From UBA1368 sp964563125 (GTDB taxonomy: Bacteria; Bacillota; Syntrophomonadia; Syntrophomonadales; Syntrophomonadaceae), in the NCBI GenBank assembly GCA_964563125.1, contig CAZLVY010000054.1, positions 1 to 14,793 of the forward strand: a stretch of 14,793 nt of DNA, written 5' to 3'. The notes beneath the pieces are model-generated. The model saw nothing but the letters and a program-made list of their open reading frames with translations. It had not been told where the DNA came from and made no database searches. Positions 1 to 7,177 of this stretch are shown here, piece after piece. The translations under genes and the position numbers were made by a program. Positions within the stretch are counted from its first letter, which is position 1, and each line of letters starts with the position of its first letter.

Positions 1-83
1 AATAACTTTTTTCGCACTTTTAGTCTTGCTGTTTAAGTTTTATCAGAACTTTGCTCTACTAGATTTCGCTAGCGGCAAAAATT

Positions 84-112
84 ATCTTATCATGCCCCTT
101 AAACAAAGTCAA
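84..112 (-). promoter_or_regulatory. sigma-A promoter for a gene left of the window
   Basis: On the minus strand TTGACT (107-112) and TAAGAT (84-89) are separated by exactly 17 bases, a near-consensus sigma-A promoter. Transcription would start near position 77 and run off the left edge. No ATG is seen between there and position 1, so the transcript has an untranslated leader of about 75 bases or more. The gene it serves lies outside the window. The sequence from 113 to 232 is AT-rich and I see nothing else in it. Confidence 0.7.
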
Positions 113-232
113 GGGATTTTCGCTCATTTTTAAACTGATTAACATAATTTTTTGCCTAAAACATTAAAGCAATAGTAATTATAATATGAAGTCAATTATT
201 TTAACTTTTAAAATTTAGGATAAATCTTTACG

Positions 233-255
233 AAAAAGGACGACTATGGTCGTCC
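233..255 (-). terminator. intrinsic terminator of the kor operon
   Basis: On the minus strand GGACGAC-CATA-GTCGTCC forms a perfect 7-bp GC-rich stem with a 4-base loop, followed directly by TTTTT. It lies about 30 bases after the stop codon of the last gene of the ferredoxin oxidoreductase operon. Confidence 0.9.
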
Positions 256-286
256 CTGCATTTTTGTTATTTTACTAATATATTTT

Positions 287-556
287 TTATTTGTTTTTGG
301 CTTTAGGATATTTTTCAATATATATGGCCGCATCCGGGCAAACCATTTCACAGATTAGACAGGCTATGCAGCTATCTTCGTCTTTAGGTTCGACTATAGG
401 TGTTCCGTAAACTCCCAGACTGTGCGACCATCTTAATACATCATTAGGGCATTTTTCTTTACATAAGCCGCATCCTTTACAATATTCAGGGAATATATGA
501 AAGGTGGCTTTTTCCATCGGAGTTGATTTTGCTTCGATTGTTTTTGTTTTAGGCAT
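287..556 (-). CDS. korD: 2-oxoacid:ferredoxin oxidoreductase, delta (2x[4Fe-4S] ferredoxin) subunit
   Basis: This is a small 89-residue iron-sulfur subunit that would carry electrons from the catalytic subunits of a 2-oxoacid:ferredoxin oxidoreductase to free ferredoxin. Two complete [4Fe-4S] cysteine sets are visible: C26, C29, C32, C36 and C63, C66, C69, C73, the last Cys of each followed by Pro. This is the pattern of bacterial two-cluster ferredoxins and of KorD/PorD subunits. It is the last gene of the operon. Its ATG lies inside the end of korC (8-base overlap), with a purine-rich site (AGGAAGGGG) upstream in korC, so translation is probably coupled. The terminator at 233-255 follows. 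The family is clear; the substrate of the complex cannot be read from this subunit. Confidence 0.9.
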   Translation of the reverse strand: MPKTKTIEAKSTPMEKATFHIFPEYCKGCGLCKEKCPNDVLRWSHSLGVYGTPIVEPKDEDSCIACLICEMVCPDAAIYIEKYPKAKNK

Positions 557-1136
557 GGGTAGACACCCCTTCCTGCAGGGATTTCTCTGCTAATTCTTTC
601 CCAATTTCAAGTGCTTTAAAATTAAGAGTCCGTAGTTCTGGATTGCTCTCAAATTTATAACCTAATTTATGCTCCAATGCTTGTTTAGCAGTTTCAAAAC
701 TAACTACATTTGTTAAACCAATTACTGCTCCCATGATAATAATATTAAATACCCGGGGGTGTAATTCCCTATTAGCTGTATCAATTGCCGGTAAACCAAT
801 AATACGCTTAACTCTTTTTGGCATTTCATCAGGATTTATTTTAAAGCTTGAATCATAAACAAATAGCGTGTCTTCATCAGAATAAGCAGCTGTTCTGGCG
901 ATAGCTCTCTCGCTAAGAGCCAAAACTACATGAGCTTTGTTAAATTTCGGTGCACCTATACGTGTATCACTAACTTGTATGAAAGCAATTGACACTCCAC
1001 CTCTCTGTTCGAGGCCGAAGTTGGGAATGTAAAGAGTCTGTTTCTTTTCGTTATACGCAGCCTCCGCAATTATTTCGGCGACTGATTGTACGCCCTGCCC
1101 GCCTTCACCAGCCAGTGCAATTTTAACTAATGCCAT
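549..1136 (-). CDS. korC: 2-oxoacid:ferredoxin oxidoreductase, gamma subunit
   Basis: This 195-residue protein is the gamma subunit of a multi-subunit 2-oxoacid:ferredoxin oxidoreductase. The N-terminal glycine-rich motif (AGEGGQGVQS, about residues 9-18) is the hallmark of the family's gamma domain, and the length is usual for a separate gamma subunit. In the complex this domain contributes to CoA binding and contacts the alpha subunit. Its ATG shares one base with the stop codon of korB (TAATG), a classic coupled arrangement, and its 3' end overlaps korD by 8 bases. The compact gene packing supports a single stoichiometric complex of the four kor products. Confidence 0.9.
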   Translation of the reverse strand: MALVKIALAGEGGQGVQSVAEIIAEAAYNEKKQTLYIPNFGLEQRGGVSIAFIQVSDTRIGAPKFNKAHVVLALSERAIARTAAYSDEDTLFVYDSSFKINPDEMPKRVKRIIGLPAIDTANRELHPRVFNIIIMGAVIGLTNVVSFETAKQALEHKLGYKFESNPELRTLNFKALEIGKELAEKSLQEGVSTHA

Positions 1137-1885
1137 TATTTATCCCCCTTTCCGAAGGGAGTTTTTAGTTCCCCGACCGGGAAATATTGCTCCATTTCAT
1201 CTTCAAGAAAATGCCAGGTCTGTTGGGCATTAGTTCTCCAATTGGTTGGGCAAGTTGATAGGACTTCTACAAAGGAGAAACCGTTGCCTTCCAATTGGTT
1301 GCGCAATGCATTACGCAAAAACCTTCTTAGCTGTTTATATTTTGATACGGTAGCTCTTGCTACATATGCACCATCTGGAGTAAGTTCTGCTATGAATTCC
1401 GGCCCTTTAGTTGGATAACCAGTTAATTCCGGATCGCGTCCATAAGGACTGGTTTCGGTTTTTTGCCCTGGCAAGGTTGTAGGAGCCATCTGCCCACCAG
1501 TCATACCATAGTTAGTATTATTAACCAGAATTAGTGTAACTTTTTCATTACGAACAGCAGCATTGAGTAGGTGCTGGGAGCCAATTGAATAACCGCCTCC
1601 GTCACCCATGTAGCCAATTGTAATCAGCTCCGGCCGGGCTCTTTTGATACCTACCATGACTGGTGTAGTTCTACCATGATGAGTCTGCGTGCTGTCACAG
1701 GCCAGGAAGTCCCAGGCCAGTAATGAACAGCCTATATCACAACCAAAGATGACCTTGTCCTGAATGTCCAGTTCATCTATTGTTTCGCCCAAAGCTTTCA
1801 GTACAATTCCATGTCCGCAGCCAGGACAAAATTTATGCGGTTTACTTGGTAAATACCATGATTTTGGTGTTGCGGGTGCAACCAT
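1136..1885 (-). CDS. korB: 2-oxoacid:ferredoxin oxidoreductase, beta (thiamine diphosphate) subunit
   Basis: This is the catalytic TPP-binding subunit, 249 residues. It would hold thiamine diphosphate and a [4Fe-4S] cluster and take electrons from decarboxylation of a 2-oxoacid to make the acyl-CoA, or run in reverse. CPGCGHG at residues 20-26 gives C20 and C23 as cluster ligands; further candidate cysteines are at 50, 53 and near 211 (TCPTNW). The TPP/Mg motif runs from GDGGG (94-98) to NN (122-123), followed by YGMTGGQ, the form found in 2-oxoglutarate and 2-oxoisovalerate enzymes rather than in pyruvate enzymes. The start is ATG with AAGGAGG about 10 bases upstream. The 2-oxoglutarate assignment is the likeliest; a branched-chain 2-oxoacid enzyme is the main alternative. 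Confidence 0.9.
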   Translation of the reverse strand: MVAPATPKSWYLPSKPHKFCPGCGHGIVLKALGETIDELDIQDKVIFGCDIGCSLLAWDFLACDSTQTHHGRTTPVMVGIKRARPELITIGYMGDGGGYSIGSQHLLNAAVRNEKVTLILVNNTNYGMTGGQMAPTTLPGQKTETSPYGRDPELTGYPTKGPEFIAELTPDGAYVARATVSKYKQLRRFLRNALRNQLEGNGFSFVEVLSTCPTNWRTNAQQTWHFLEDEMEQYFPVGELKTPFGKGDK

Positions 1886-1910
1886 ATTATTAATACCTCC
1901 TTATCGCAGC

Positions 1911-2999
1911 TTAAATAATGCTTTTAACCTTTTGCATAAGATCATAGTCAACAATTCCTACCCCCGGCATGAATAGGGTTTCAATCGGCAAATTCTGACC
2001 ATATATTTCGTATTTAACAATGCGTTCCAATTGTCCCATAGCCGATTCGGCAATTAAAAGTTTTTTTGCATTGCTTTTTTCTATTACGGCCAGCAATTGC
2101 TCTCGGGGAAAAGGTCTCAGCGTTATAGGTCTAAAGCATCCCGCTTTTATCCCTTGCGTTCTAAGTGCTTTCACAGCATCTTCAGCCGCACGCGAAACAA
2201 TTCCATGAGTAATTATTATGATATCTGCATCTTCGCACTGGAATTCACTGTATTCAGCAACTTCTGCTTTAATAGATTCATATTCTGTATCAAATTTTAA
2301 TACTACATCATATAGTTCTTCTTCCATACTATAAATATTTCGTAAATGCTGCGGTTCTCTATCTTCACCAATATGACCACCTAGACCAATTAGCGGATAG
2401 GGTTTGATAATATCTATTCCCCTCTCGGCAGGCTCATACATTTCCAGTGGTTCTCTCATCTTGGCCTGATATCCATCACCTAAAAGAAAAGTCGGGAACC
2501 TATATTTCCACGCAGTATTAAATCCTTTAATCGTGTAATCATAAAGTTCCTGATGCGTAGCGGTCGAATAAACTATCCTATGTCCTTCTCCATTTCCACC
2601 TCTAGTGGTAAGTGTTACTTCCTGCTGGGAATATATAACTGTTCCCGAGGATGGTCCACCCCGCTGCTGAATAATAGCAAAAAAAGGTAGCCTCATGGCT
2701 TCAGCCATACCAAAAGGTTCCTGCATCAGTACATTACCAGGTCCTGCGGTAGCGGTAAAAGCTTTTACCCCACTTTGTAAAGCACCGCACACAGTAAAGC
2801 CGGCAGATATTTCATCTTCGGTCTGCAGGAATCCTTTACTATATTTAGGAGCCAGTCGTGTCCAATAATGCATGATTTCATTTTGCGGTGTAATAGGATA
2901 TCCAAACATTATTTCAGCCTCGGCTGCCAAACATCCCCAGGCAATCGCTTCATTTCCCGTTAAAAAAGCTTTTTTGGTTTCTCCAATAACCTTTTGCAC
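1911..2999 (-). CDS. korA: 2-oxoacid:ferredoxin oxidoreductase, alpha subunit
   Basis: This is the 362-residue alpha subunit that forms the other half of the active site. Visible family motifs are GNEAIAWG (15-22), YPITPQNEI (34-42), the acidic EDE at 61-63, TATAGPGNV (82-90) and QRGGPSSGT (112-120). The gamma domain is not fused here but encoded separately (korC). The start codon is GTG at 2997-2999, directly preceded in frame by TAA, so no upstream start is possible; GGAGG lies about 11 bases upstream, slightly far. It sits 29 bases after the P-loop ATPase gene and 25 bases before korB. Its preferred substrate, 2-oxoglutarate or 2-oxoisovalerate, cannot be settled by eye. Confidence 0.9.
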   Translation of the reverse strand: MQKVIGETKKAFLTGNEAIAWGCLAAEAEIMFGYPITPQNEIMHYWTRLAPKYSKGFLQTEDEISAGFTVCGALQSGVKAFTATAGPGNVLMQEPFGMAEAMRLPFFAIIQQRGGPSSGTVIYSQQEVTLTTRGGNGEGHRIVYSTATHQELYDYTIKGFNTAWKYRFPTFLLGDGYQAKMREPLEMYEPAERGIDIIKPYPLIGLGGHIGEDREPQHLRNIYSMEEELYDVVLKFDTEYESIKAEVAEYSEFQCEDADIIIITHGIVSRAAEDAVKALRTQGIKAGCFRPITLRPFPREQLLAVIEKSNAKKLLIAESAMGQLERIVKYEIYGQNLPIETLFMPGVGIVDYDLMQKVKSII

Positions 3000-3028
3000 T
3001 TAAATTAGCACCTCCAATATATAACAAA

Positions 3029-3706
3029 TTAAGACCATATTGCTTCTGGCATATATCTATTAATAAATTTAATAGGTATCTTAAAATTATGTTTTTCTAC
3101 TTCTGCTGCAAGGCTAATGTCTACAGCCATATATTCCACTGGTAAACTGAGTTCTTCGGCCACTGCAATTATTTCTGCATTTCCATCAACTATTATTTCA
3201 ATAGTGGTTTGATCTCCTAAATGAGTATTAGCAACAATACCGTCAACTCTGTCCAAGCTTAGTATATATTCTTTGATTCTTTCCTTGGAGTTAGTCATCG
3301 GGCGGGTATAATTTATTACCAGCAAAATCTTTAACTCTTCTGATTCATTTGCGCCTTCAACCAGATTCAATGTCTTGGCACCATAAACGCCGTAGCCTAT
3401 ATCGAGAATTACGTCACCTTCATGTCTTAATGCCCATCTGGCTTTAGGGTTAAGCATAGCGCCCGTTTCTCCCAGACCGAAAGCGTCTTTGGCTGAAAGG
3501 CATATTAAATTAATGCCTTGCTTTTCCAGTTTTTCTTTTAATGGTCTTAAAGTATAAAAGGGCTCTACTGTGTCAAGATCAGCCAGCGTAACTCGCCGAC
3601 CTTGCTTAGTAAGTTCCAGAGCCCTGTTAATAGCCATTTCGCTTTTCCCACTGGCGTATTCTCCAACGTATGCTTCTACGACTCTTACAGCAGTTTTTTT
3701 CGTCAG
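3029..3706 (-). CDS. CooC/MinD-like P-loop ATPase, first gene of the kor operon, probable CTG start
   Basis: This is a deviant P-loop NTPase of the CooC/MinD/ParA type. The first ATG in the frame (3637) would remove the nucleotide-binding loop, but the frame stays open for 23 more codons and then contains GEYASGKS, a proper GxxxxGKS Walker A (residues 15-22). The only near-cognate start upstream is CTG at 3704-3706. It is directly preceded in frame by TAA and has a perfect AGGAGG five bases away, downstream of the promoter at 3752-3780. Other motifs are ADLD (residues 42-45), a switch-like acidic segment, and VILDIGYG (99-106), Walker-B like. The product would be 225 residues, soluble. Being first in the kor operon, it may insert or mature a metal cluster in the oxidoreductase, by analogy with CooC; this is inference. 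Confidence 0.8.
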   Translation of the reverse strand: MTKKTAVRVVEAYVGEYASGKSEMAINRALELTKQGRRVTLADLDTVEPFYTLRPLKEKLEKQGINLICLSAKDAFGLGETGAMLNPKARWALRHEGDVILDIGYGVYGAKTLNLVEGANESEELKILLVINYTRPMTNSKERIKEYILSLDRVDGIVANTHLGDQTTIEIIVDGNAEIIAVAEELSLPVEYMAVDISLAAEVEKHNFKIPIKFINRYMPEAIWS

Positions 3707-3751
3707 TTACACCTCCTGAAATATTATTCTCTTTAAAAAATAATTACTATT

Positions 3752-3780
3752 AGTATAATTAATCGCTAATTGTGCGTCAA
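3752..3780 (-). promoter_or_regulatory. sigma-A promoter of the kor operon
   Basis: On the minus strand TTGACG (3775-3780) and TATACT (3752-3757) stand 17 bases apart, each 5 of 6 to consensus. Transcription should begin near 3745, giving a leader of about 40 bases to the CTG start with its AGGAGG. This promoter position supports the long form of the first protein. Confidence 0.8.
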
Positions 3781-3786
3781 CAATTA
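3767..3786. promoter_or_regulatory. palindrome over the kor -35 box (candidate operator)
   Basis: TAATTGT-gcgtca-ACAATTA is a perfect 7-bp inverted repeat with a 6-base centre. The -35 box of the kor promoter lies inside it, so a protein bound here would block RNA polymerase. The half sites resemble TTGT/ACAA ends of Rex operators, but the spacing is 6 bases where Rex sites have 10, so I do not assign it to Rex. Confidence 0.4.
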
Positions 3787-3889
3787 TATTATTATACTTA
3801 ATTAACACTCACATTTAACTTATTTGCTCATTTGGAGTATACTTTTTAATAATTATTCTTATTGTGGCTATTTTAATGTAAATCAAAGC

Positions 3890-3915
3890 AAAAAAAAAGC
3901 TATTTTGATAGCTTT
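3890..3915 (-). terminator. intrinsic terminator after bofA
   Basis: On the minus strand AAAGCTA-TCAAAA-TAGCTTT is a 7-bp stem that continues into a run of T (nine T in all from the stem end). It lies just after the bofA stop codon and closes the dnaX-to-bofA operon. Between it and the kor promoter there is only AT-rich sequence. Confidence 0.85.
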
Positions 3916-3934
3916 AATTAAAACTTATTATTTT

Positions 3935-4201
3935 TTAGCCAATTATAAGTGTAAAGCATATTAAAAGTAGTACTCCCGGAATACCGAGAAAGCCAGCAAT
4001 TAATACGGTAAACACATTTACAGGAATACTAAAATCGAAATAGACACCTAGATAATTTGTAATTAACAGCAATACCAGACCAATTACCGAGTTAATTAGG
4101 ATTTTCCATAATAATTTTATTGGCTTAATAGCAATTTGAGCAATTATGTATAAGATAACCAGTAAAAATAAGGCGGCAATAATAATATTTACATACTCCA
4201 C
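3935..4201 (-). CDS. bofA: BofA-type pro-sigma-K processing inhibitor
   Basis: This is an 88-residue, almost wholly hydrophobic membrane protein with about three membrane segments (roughly residues 5-25, 33-50 and 60-88), separated by a short basic stretch (KPIKLLWK). The C-terminal GIPGVLLL matches the GxPG motif of BofA. In Bacillus, BofA sits in the outer forespore membrane and holds the SpoIVFB protease inactive until the forespore signals. Size, hydropathy and position after recR and yaaL all match. The start is GTG (4199-4201) with GGAGG seven bases upstream. It implies a spore-forming host. Last gene of its operon. Confidence 0.85.
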   Translation of the reverse strand: MEYVNIIIAALFLLVILYIIAQIAIKPIKLLWKILINSVIGLVLLLITNYLGVYFDFSIPVNVFTVLIAGFLGIPGVLLLICFTLIIG

Positions 4202-4224
4202 TTTAGCACCTCCATGAATCTTTT

Positions 4225-4473
4225 TTATTCGGTTTGTTTTCTCTTCAGCTCCCTGATTAAGAAATCATACCTTTTTTCGGCAATTTTTAAGTTGAGTATG
4301 GCGATGTCTATTAATTCGGGATCTAATACATTGCTAAATATATTATAGGCCTGACTCAAATCTTGCTGAGCTTGGTTTAATATTTCCTCATGTTTGTTTT
4401 GTCGTACGCAAGCATTACGCTTTAAGGCGAAAATCTCACGCACTCTTGCAATCGTATTGTTTAGACAACACAT
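4225..4473 (-). CDS. yaaL: YaaL-like DUF2508 family small protein
   Basis: This is an 82-residue soluble, mostly helical protein rich in charged residues; function unknown. The C-terminal part, with repeated Leu and acidic residues (about 55-80, DPELIDIAILNLKIAEKRYD), fits the DUF2508/YaaL family, which in many Firmicutes lies between recR and bofA. Assignment therefore rests on both sequence character and gene position. The start is ATG with AGGAGG seven bases upstream. A hairpin lies immediately upstream at 4486-4517, so this gene and bofA may be expressed at a different level from recR. Confidence 0.75.
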   Translation of the reverse strand: MCCLNNTIARVREIFALKRNACVRQNKHEEILNQAQQDLSQAYNIFSNVLDPELIDIAILNLKIAEKRYDFLIRELKRKQTE

Positions 4474-4485
4474 CTTGTACCTCCT

Positions 4486-4517
4486 GAAAAAGAGATACTG
4501 TAGTATCCCTACAGTAT
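4486..4517 (-). terminator. hairpin with T-run between recR and yaaL (possible attenuator)
   Basis: On the minus strand ATACTGTAG-GGATA-CTACAGTAT is a perfect 9-bp stem with a 5-base loop, followed by CTC and then TTTTT. The T-run ends directly at the AGGAGG of yaaL. It looks like a leaky intrinsic terminator or an RNA processing/stability element inside the operon. The stem is AT-rich and the T-run is offset by three bases, so full termination is doubtful. Confidence 0.5.
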
Positions 4518-4544
4518 TTCTATTCCAAGATTAACTTTTTAATG

Positions 4545-5138
4545 CTAAAATTCATGTCGCCCTTCTATCGCCCGCCTTAGGGTTATTTCATCAGCAAACT
4601 CAATGTCGCCGCCTACTGGCAGACCATGTGCCAGACGGGTTATTTTAATATTATACTGACCAGCAATCCGAGCTAAATATCTGGCTACTACCTCACCGTT
4701 AATATCAGGATTTAATGCCAAGACTACTTCCTGTACAATACCCGAAGCCAATTTATCTTTAAATTTATCCAGTATTAAATCATCTAAATCTCTATCATCC
4801 ATTATGTTAAATTCTTGGTTAATAACAAAATACCGCCCATTAAAGCCTGTTTTTTCAATAGCAATAATATCTGCGGCTTCTTCAGCCACACAAAGAATTC
4901 GGCTATCCCGCTTATCATCAATACACAAAGCACACGGATCCATATCAGTTAAATAACCACAGTTAGAACAGGGTGATATTTTTTCTTTTGCTTCAACAAT
5001 GGCCTGCGCTAGTAGTTTAGCATCTGTATCGGGTGCTCTTAAAATGTATAATGCTAGTCTTTGCGCTGTCTTAGGGCCTATAGTAGGTAGCTTCATTAAT
5101 TCATCAATTAGATTTTCAAGTGGTCGGGCAAGCCGCAT
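4545..5138 (-). CDS. recR: recombination mediator protein RecR
   Basis: This 197-residue protein works with RecF/RecO in RecA loading and gap repair. Domains in order: a helix-hairpin-helix (LPTIGPKTAQRLA, 17-29), a four-Cys zinc finger (C57, C60, C69, C72), a Toprim domain (about 80-175) with the N-terminal acidic LCVAEE, and the conserved tail AHGLPVGG followed by a C-terminal helix with GRHEF. Length matches the family. Oddity: where most RecR proteins have a GG..SP..G.GP segment, this one reads INQEFNIMDDRDLDD (107-121), and the usual TVEGE of Toprim is DINGE. Start is ATG with AGGAGG. It follows ybaB by about 50 bases, as in other Firmicutes. Confidence 0.93.
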   Translation of the reverse strand: MRLARPLENLIDELMKLPTIGPKTAQRLALYILRAPDTDAKLLAQAIVEAKEKISPCSNCGYLTDMDPCALCIDDKRDSRILCVAEEAADIIAIEKTGFNGRYFVINQEFNIMDDRDLDDLILDKFKDKLASGIVQEVVLALNPDINGEVVARYLARIAGQYNIKITRLAHGLPVGGDIEFADEITLRRAIEGRHEF

Positions 5139-5189
5139 GTTATTCCTCCTAAAAACGGATAGAGCTAGTATTGCTTTATATTATATTGG

Positions 5190-5522
5190 TTATAAGCCAG
5201 GAATTTTCATACCCCCAGTAATTTTAGCCATTTCAGACGAAACCATTTCTTGTGATTTTCTTATCCCTTCATTAATTGCTGCCATTATCATATCTTCTAA
5301 CATTTCAATATCTTCTAAATCAACTGCCTCAGGATTAATTTTCAAGGCTGTAATTTCTTGTTTGCCAGTTATTTTAATAATTATAGCTCCTCCACCTGAA
5401 GATGATTCGATTTCTCTTTGCTCTAATTCTTCCTGTAACTTACCGATCTGTTCTTGCATCTGCTTAGCCTGTTTGAGCATTTTGGACATCGACCCGCCGC
5501 CCATACCGGGATTAAAAACCAT
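5190..5522 (-). CDS. ybaB: YbaB/EbfC nucleoid-associated protein
   Basis: This is a 110-residue small DNA-binding protein of the YbaB/EbfC family. It has a Gly/Met-rich N-terminus (NPGMGGGSM), a long charged helix (about residues 12-43, coiled-coil-like with KLQEELEQ), then the conserved segment SSGGGAIIIKITGKQEITALKI-type beta strands and an acidic EDIEMLEDMI helix, ending in GGMKIPGL. Members dimerise and bind the nucleoid. It is placed between dnaX and recR, the standard arrangement. Start is ATG with AAGGAGG eight bases upstream; 13 bases separate it from the dnaX stop. Confidence 0.93.
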   Translation of the reverse strand: MVFNPGMGGGSMSKMLKQAKQMQEQIGKLQEELEQREIESSSGGGAIIIKITGKQEITALKINPEAVDLEDIEMLEDMIMAAINEGIRKSQEMVSSEMAKITGGMKIPGL

Positions 5523-5535
5523 GATATTTTCCTCC

Positions 5536-7032
5536 TTAATCTTTTATCTCAACTAAATCTTCACCAAAATATTCAATCGCCTTTTTTGCAACTATATCAT
5601 TATACTGGTCTTCTTCCAAGAAAATAAACTGAATTTGCATATCTTTATTTAATAACTCTTTAATAACTTTCTCCACTATATCACGATTGGGCTTTTCCTC
5701 CATACGTTCTTTGTGAAACTTAAATCCTTTTTTAAAACCAATATATAGTTCATTCTCTTTAGCTCCCAAGAGTTTACCCTGGCAAAGCAGCGCATGAGTA
5801 GGAATTTTCTCTGCCCTTACCCCTTGAAGTATTTTACTCCATAGTGCATCCTGGGCTTCGTTTTTATTGGTTCTGGGGGTTTCCTGCGTTTTAGAGACGG
5901 TACGTTTGCTAACCGGCTCACTAATTTTGTTCTCCGTAGCTTTAGCAGAAGTAAGGGATGCAATATCCAATAAGGAAATTTCCAACAAATACTTATGTCC
6001 ATCGCCAAATCTCAGTTTGTCTCCCGTTTCCATCATTATTTTCATTGACTCAAATAAAATATCTTGTTTAACTTTGGCTTGCTGCTTAATTAATGGTAGA
6101 CTTTCCTTGGTTACTACACTAAATTCTGCTTTCTCCCCCATTACCGCATAGAGCATTAAGTCACGTAGATAAAGCGAAGCTTCTTTTGCTAGTTGTTGTG
6201 CTTCCTTACCCGAATTGAGGGTTTGTCCCAGCATACTGATTATAGCACCGGTATCCTGAGCAAAAACTCTTTCCATAAGCTGAGCCAGAAATAAATCATC
6301 GACTATTCCTAAAACTTCTAAAACATCCTGTTTCTTTACTTTTTCTCCTTTGTAAGAATATATCTGGTCAAGCAGACTCAAAGCATCCCGTAGACCTCCA
6401 TTAGCCCTTCTGGCAATTAGTAATAATGCTTCTTCGTCAATCTCCACTCCATCACTTGCAACAACTTGTTTTAAACGAGAAATTATTTCATCAGCTGTTA
6501 GTCTTCTAAAATTATATATTTGACAGCGGGAGCGAATAGTTGCAGGAATTTTGTGAGCTTCGGTAGTCGCCAGAATAAATCTCACCTTGGCGGGGGGTTC
6601 CTCTAGAGTCTTTAATAATGCATTAAAGGCTTCAGTGGTTAACATATGAACTTCATCAATAATATATACTTTTTCCTTGCCCTGTGCCGGCAGTATTCTA
6701 ACCTTTTCTCTTAGGTCCCGCATTTCATCAACGCTTCGGTTTGAGGCCGCATCAATTTCTATTACATCCATAAAATTACCCCGGTTTATATCCTGACAGG
6801 AAGAACATTTATTGCATGGTTCACCATCAACAAGATTTTCACAGTTAACTGCTTTGGCCACGATTTTGGCAATACTGGTTTTTCCCGTACCACGAGGACC
6901 GGTGAAAAGATAAGCATGGGTAAGTTTTCCCTCTTTAAGGGCATTCTGCAGTGCGATTACTGTGCTTTCCTGTCCAACCACTTCACCAAACTTCTGGGGA
7001 CGCCAAGCACGATACAATGCTAAATAAGCCAT
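5536..7032 (-). CDS. dnaX: DNA polymerase III subunits gamma and tau (DnaX)
   Basis: This is the clamp-loader ATPase of the replicative polymerase, 498 residues. It shows Walker A GPRGTGKT (45-52), a zinc-binding set of cysteines (C64, C73, C76, C79), Walker B-like DEVH (126-129) and the SRC arginine-finger motif (168-170). Clamp-loader domains II and III follow to about residue 365, then a short linker and a C-terminal polymerase-binding region. It is somewhat shorter than Bacillus DnaX (about 560). I saw no A-AAA-AAG slippery site in the linker, so no case for a programmed frameshift to gamma. The ATG has AAGGAGG eight bases upstream. It is first of its operon, about 100 bases downstream of the SRP RNA terminator; I could not find a convincing own promoter. 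Confidence 0.97.
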   Translation of the reverse strand: MAYLALYRAWRPQKFGEVVGQESTVIALQNALKEGKLTHAYLFTGPRGTGKTSIAKIVAKAVNCENLVDGEPCNKCSSCQDINRGNFMDVIEIDAASNRSVDEMRDLREKVRILPAQGKEKVYIIDEVHMLTTEAFNALLKTLEEPPAKVRFILATTEAHKIPATIRSRCQIYNFRRLTADEIISRLKQVVASDGVEIDEEALLLIARRANGGLRDALSLLDQIYSYKGEKVKKQDVLEVLGIVDDLFLAQLMERVFAQDTGAIISMLGQTLNSGKEAQQLAKEASLYLRDLMLYAVMGEKAEFSVVTKESLPLIKQQAKVKQDILFESMKIMMETGDKLRFGDGHKYLLEISLLDIASLTSAKATENKISEPVSKRTVSKTQETPRTNKNEAQDALWSKILQGVRAEKIPTHALLCQGKLLGAKENELYIGFKKGFKFHKERMEEKPNRDIVEKVIKELLNKDMQIQFIFLEEDQYNDIVAKKAIEYFGEDLVEIKD

Positions 7033-7128
7033 ACAGAATCCTCCTTGCCAATTATCAAATAGGTAAACCTCGTTTATATTTCTCTATATTTATCCTCTTT
7101 CCTGCTAGAGAAAAAAAGCGAGTTACAC

Positions 7129-7156
7129 AAAAAAGCAGGCTTTATCCTGCTTTTCT
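7129..7156 (-). terminator. intrinsic terminator of the SRP RNA
   Basis: On the minus strand AAAAGCAGG-ATAAAG-CCTGCTTTT forms a stem followed by T residues (TTTTTTG). It lies about 20 bases beyond the SRP RNA 3' end and before dnaX. The 7033-7128 stretch between it and dnaX is the dnaX leader. Confidence 0.85.
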
Positions 7157-7177
7157 TATTAATTATATCATATATAA

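Noticed and set aside
3767..3786. Rex operator at the kor promoter
   Set aside because: TTGT and ACAA ends are present but separated by 6 bases instead of the 10 of a Rex site.
4999..5556. Plus-strand open frame opposite recR and ybaB, and similar frames opposite dnaX, the kinase and the CobL-like gene
   Set aside because: They lie antisense to clear genes, lack ribosome sites and resemble no family; they are shadows of the real genes.
5817..6008. Programmed frameshift in dnaX giving a shorter gamma form
   Set aside because: The linker region has only AATAAAAACG, not a proper A-AAA-AAG slippery site with a following hairpin; the overlapping reading frame there looks like chance.
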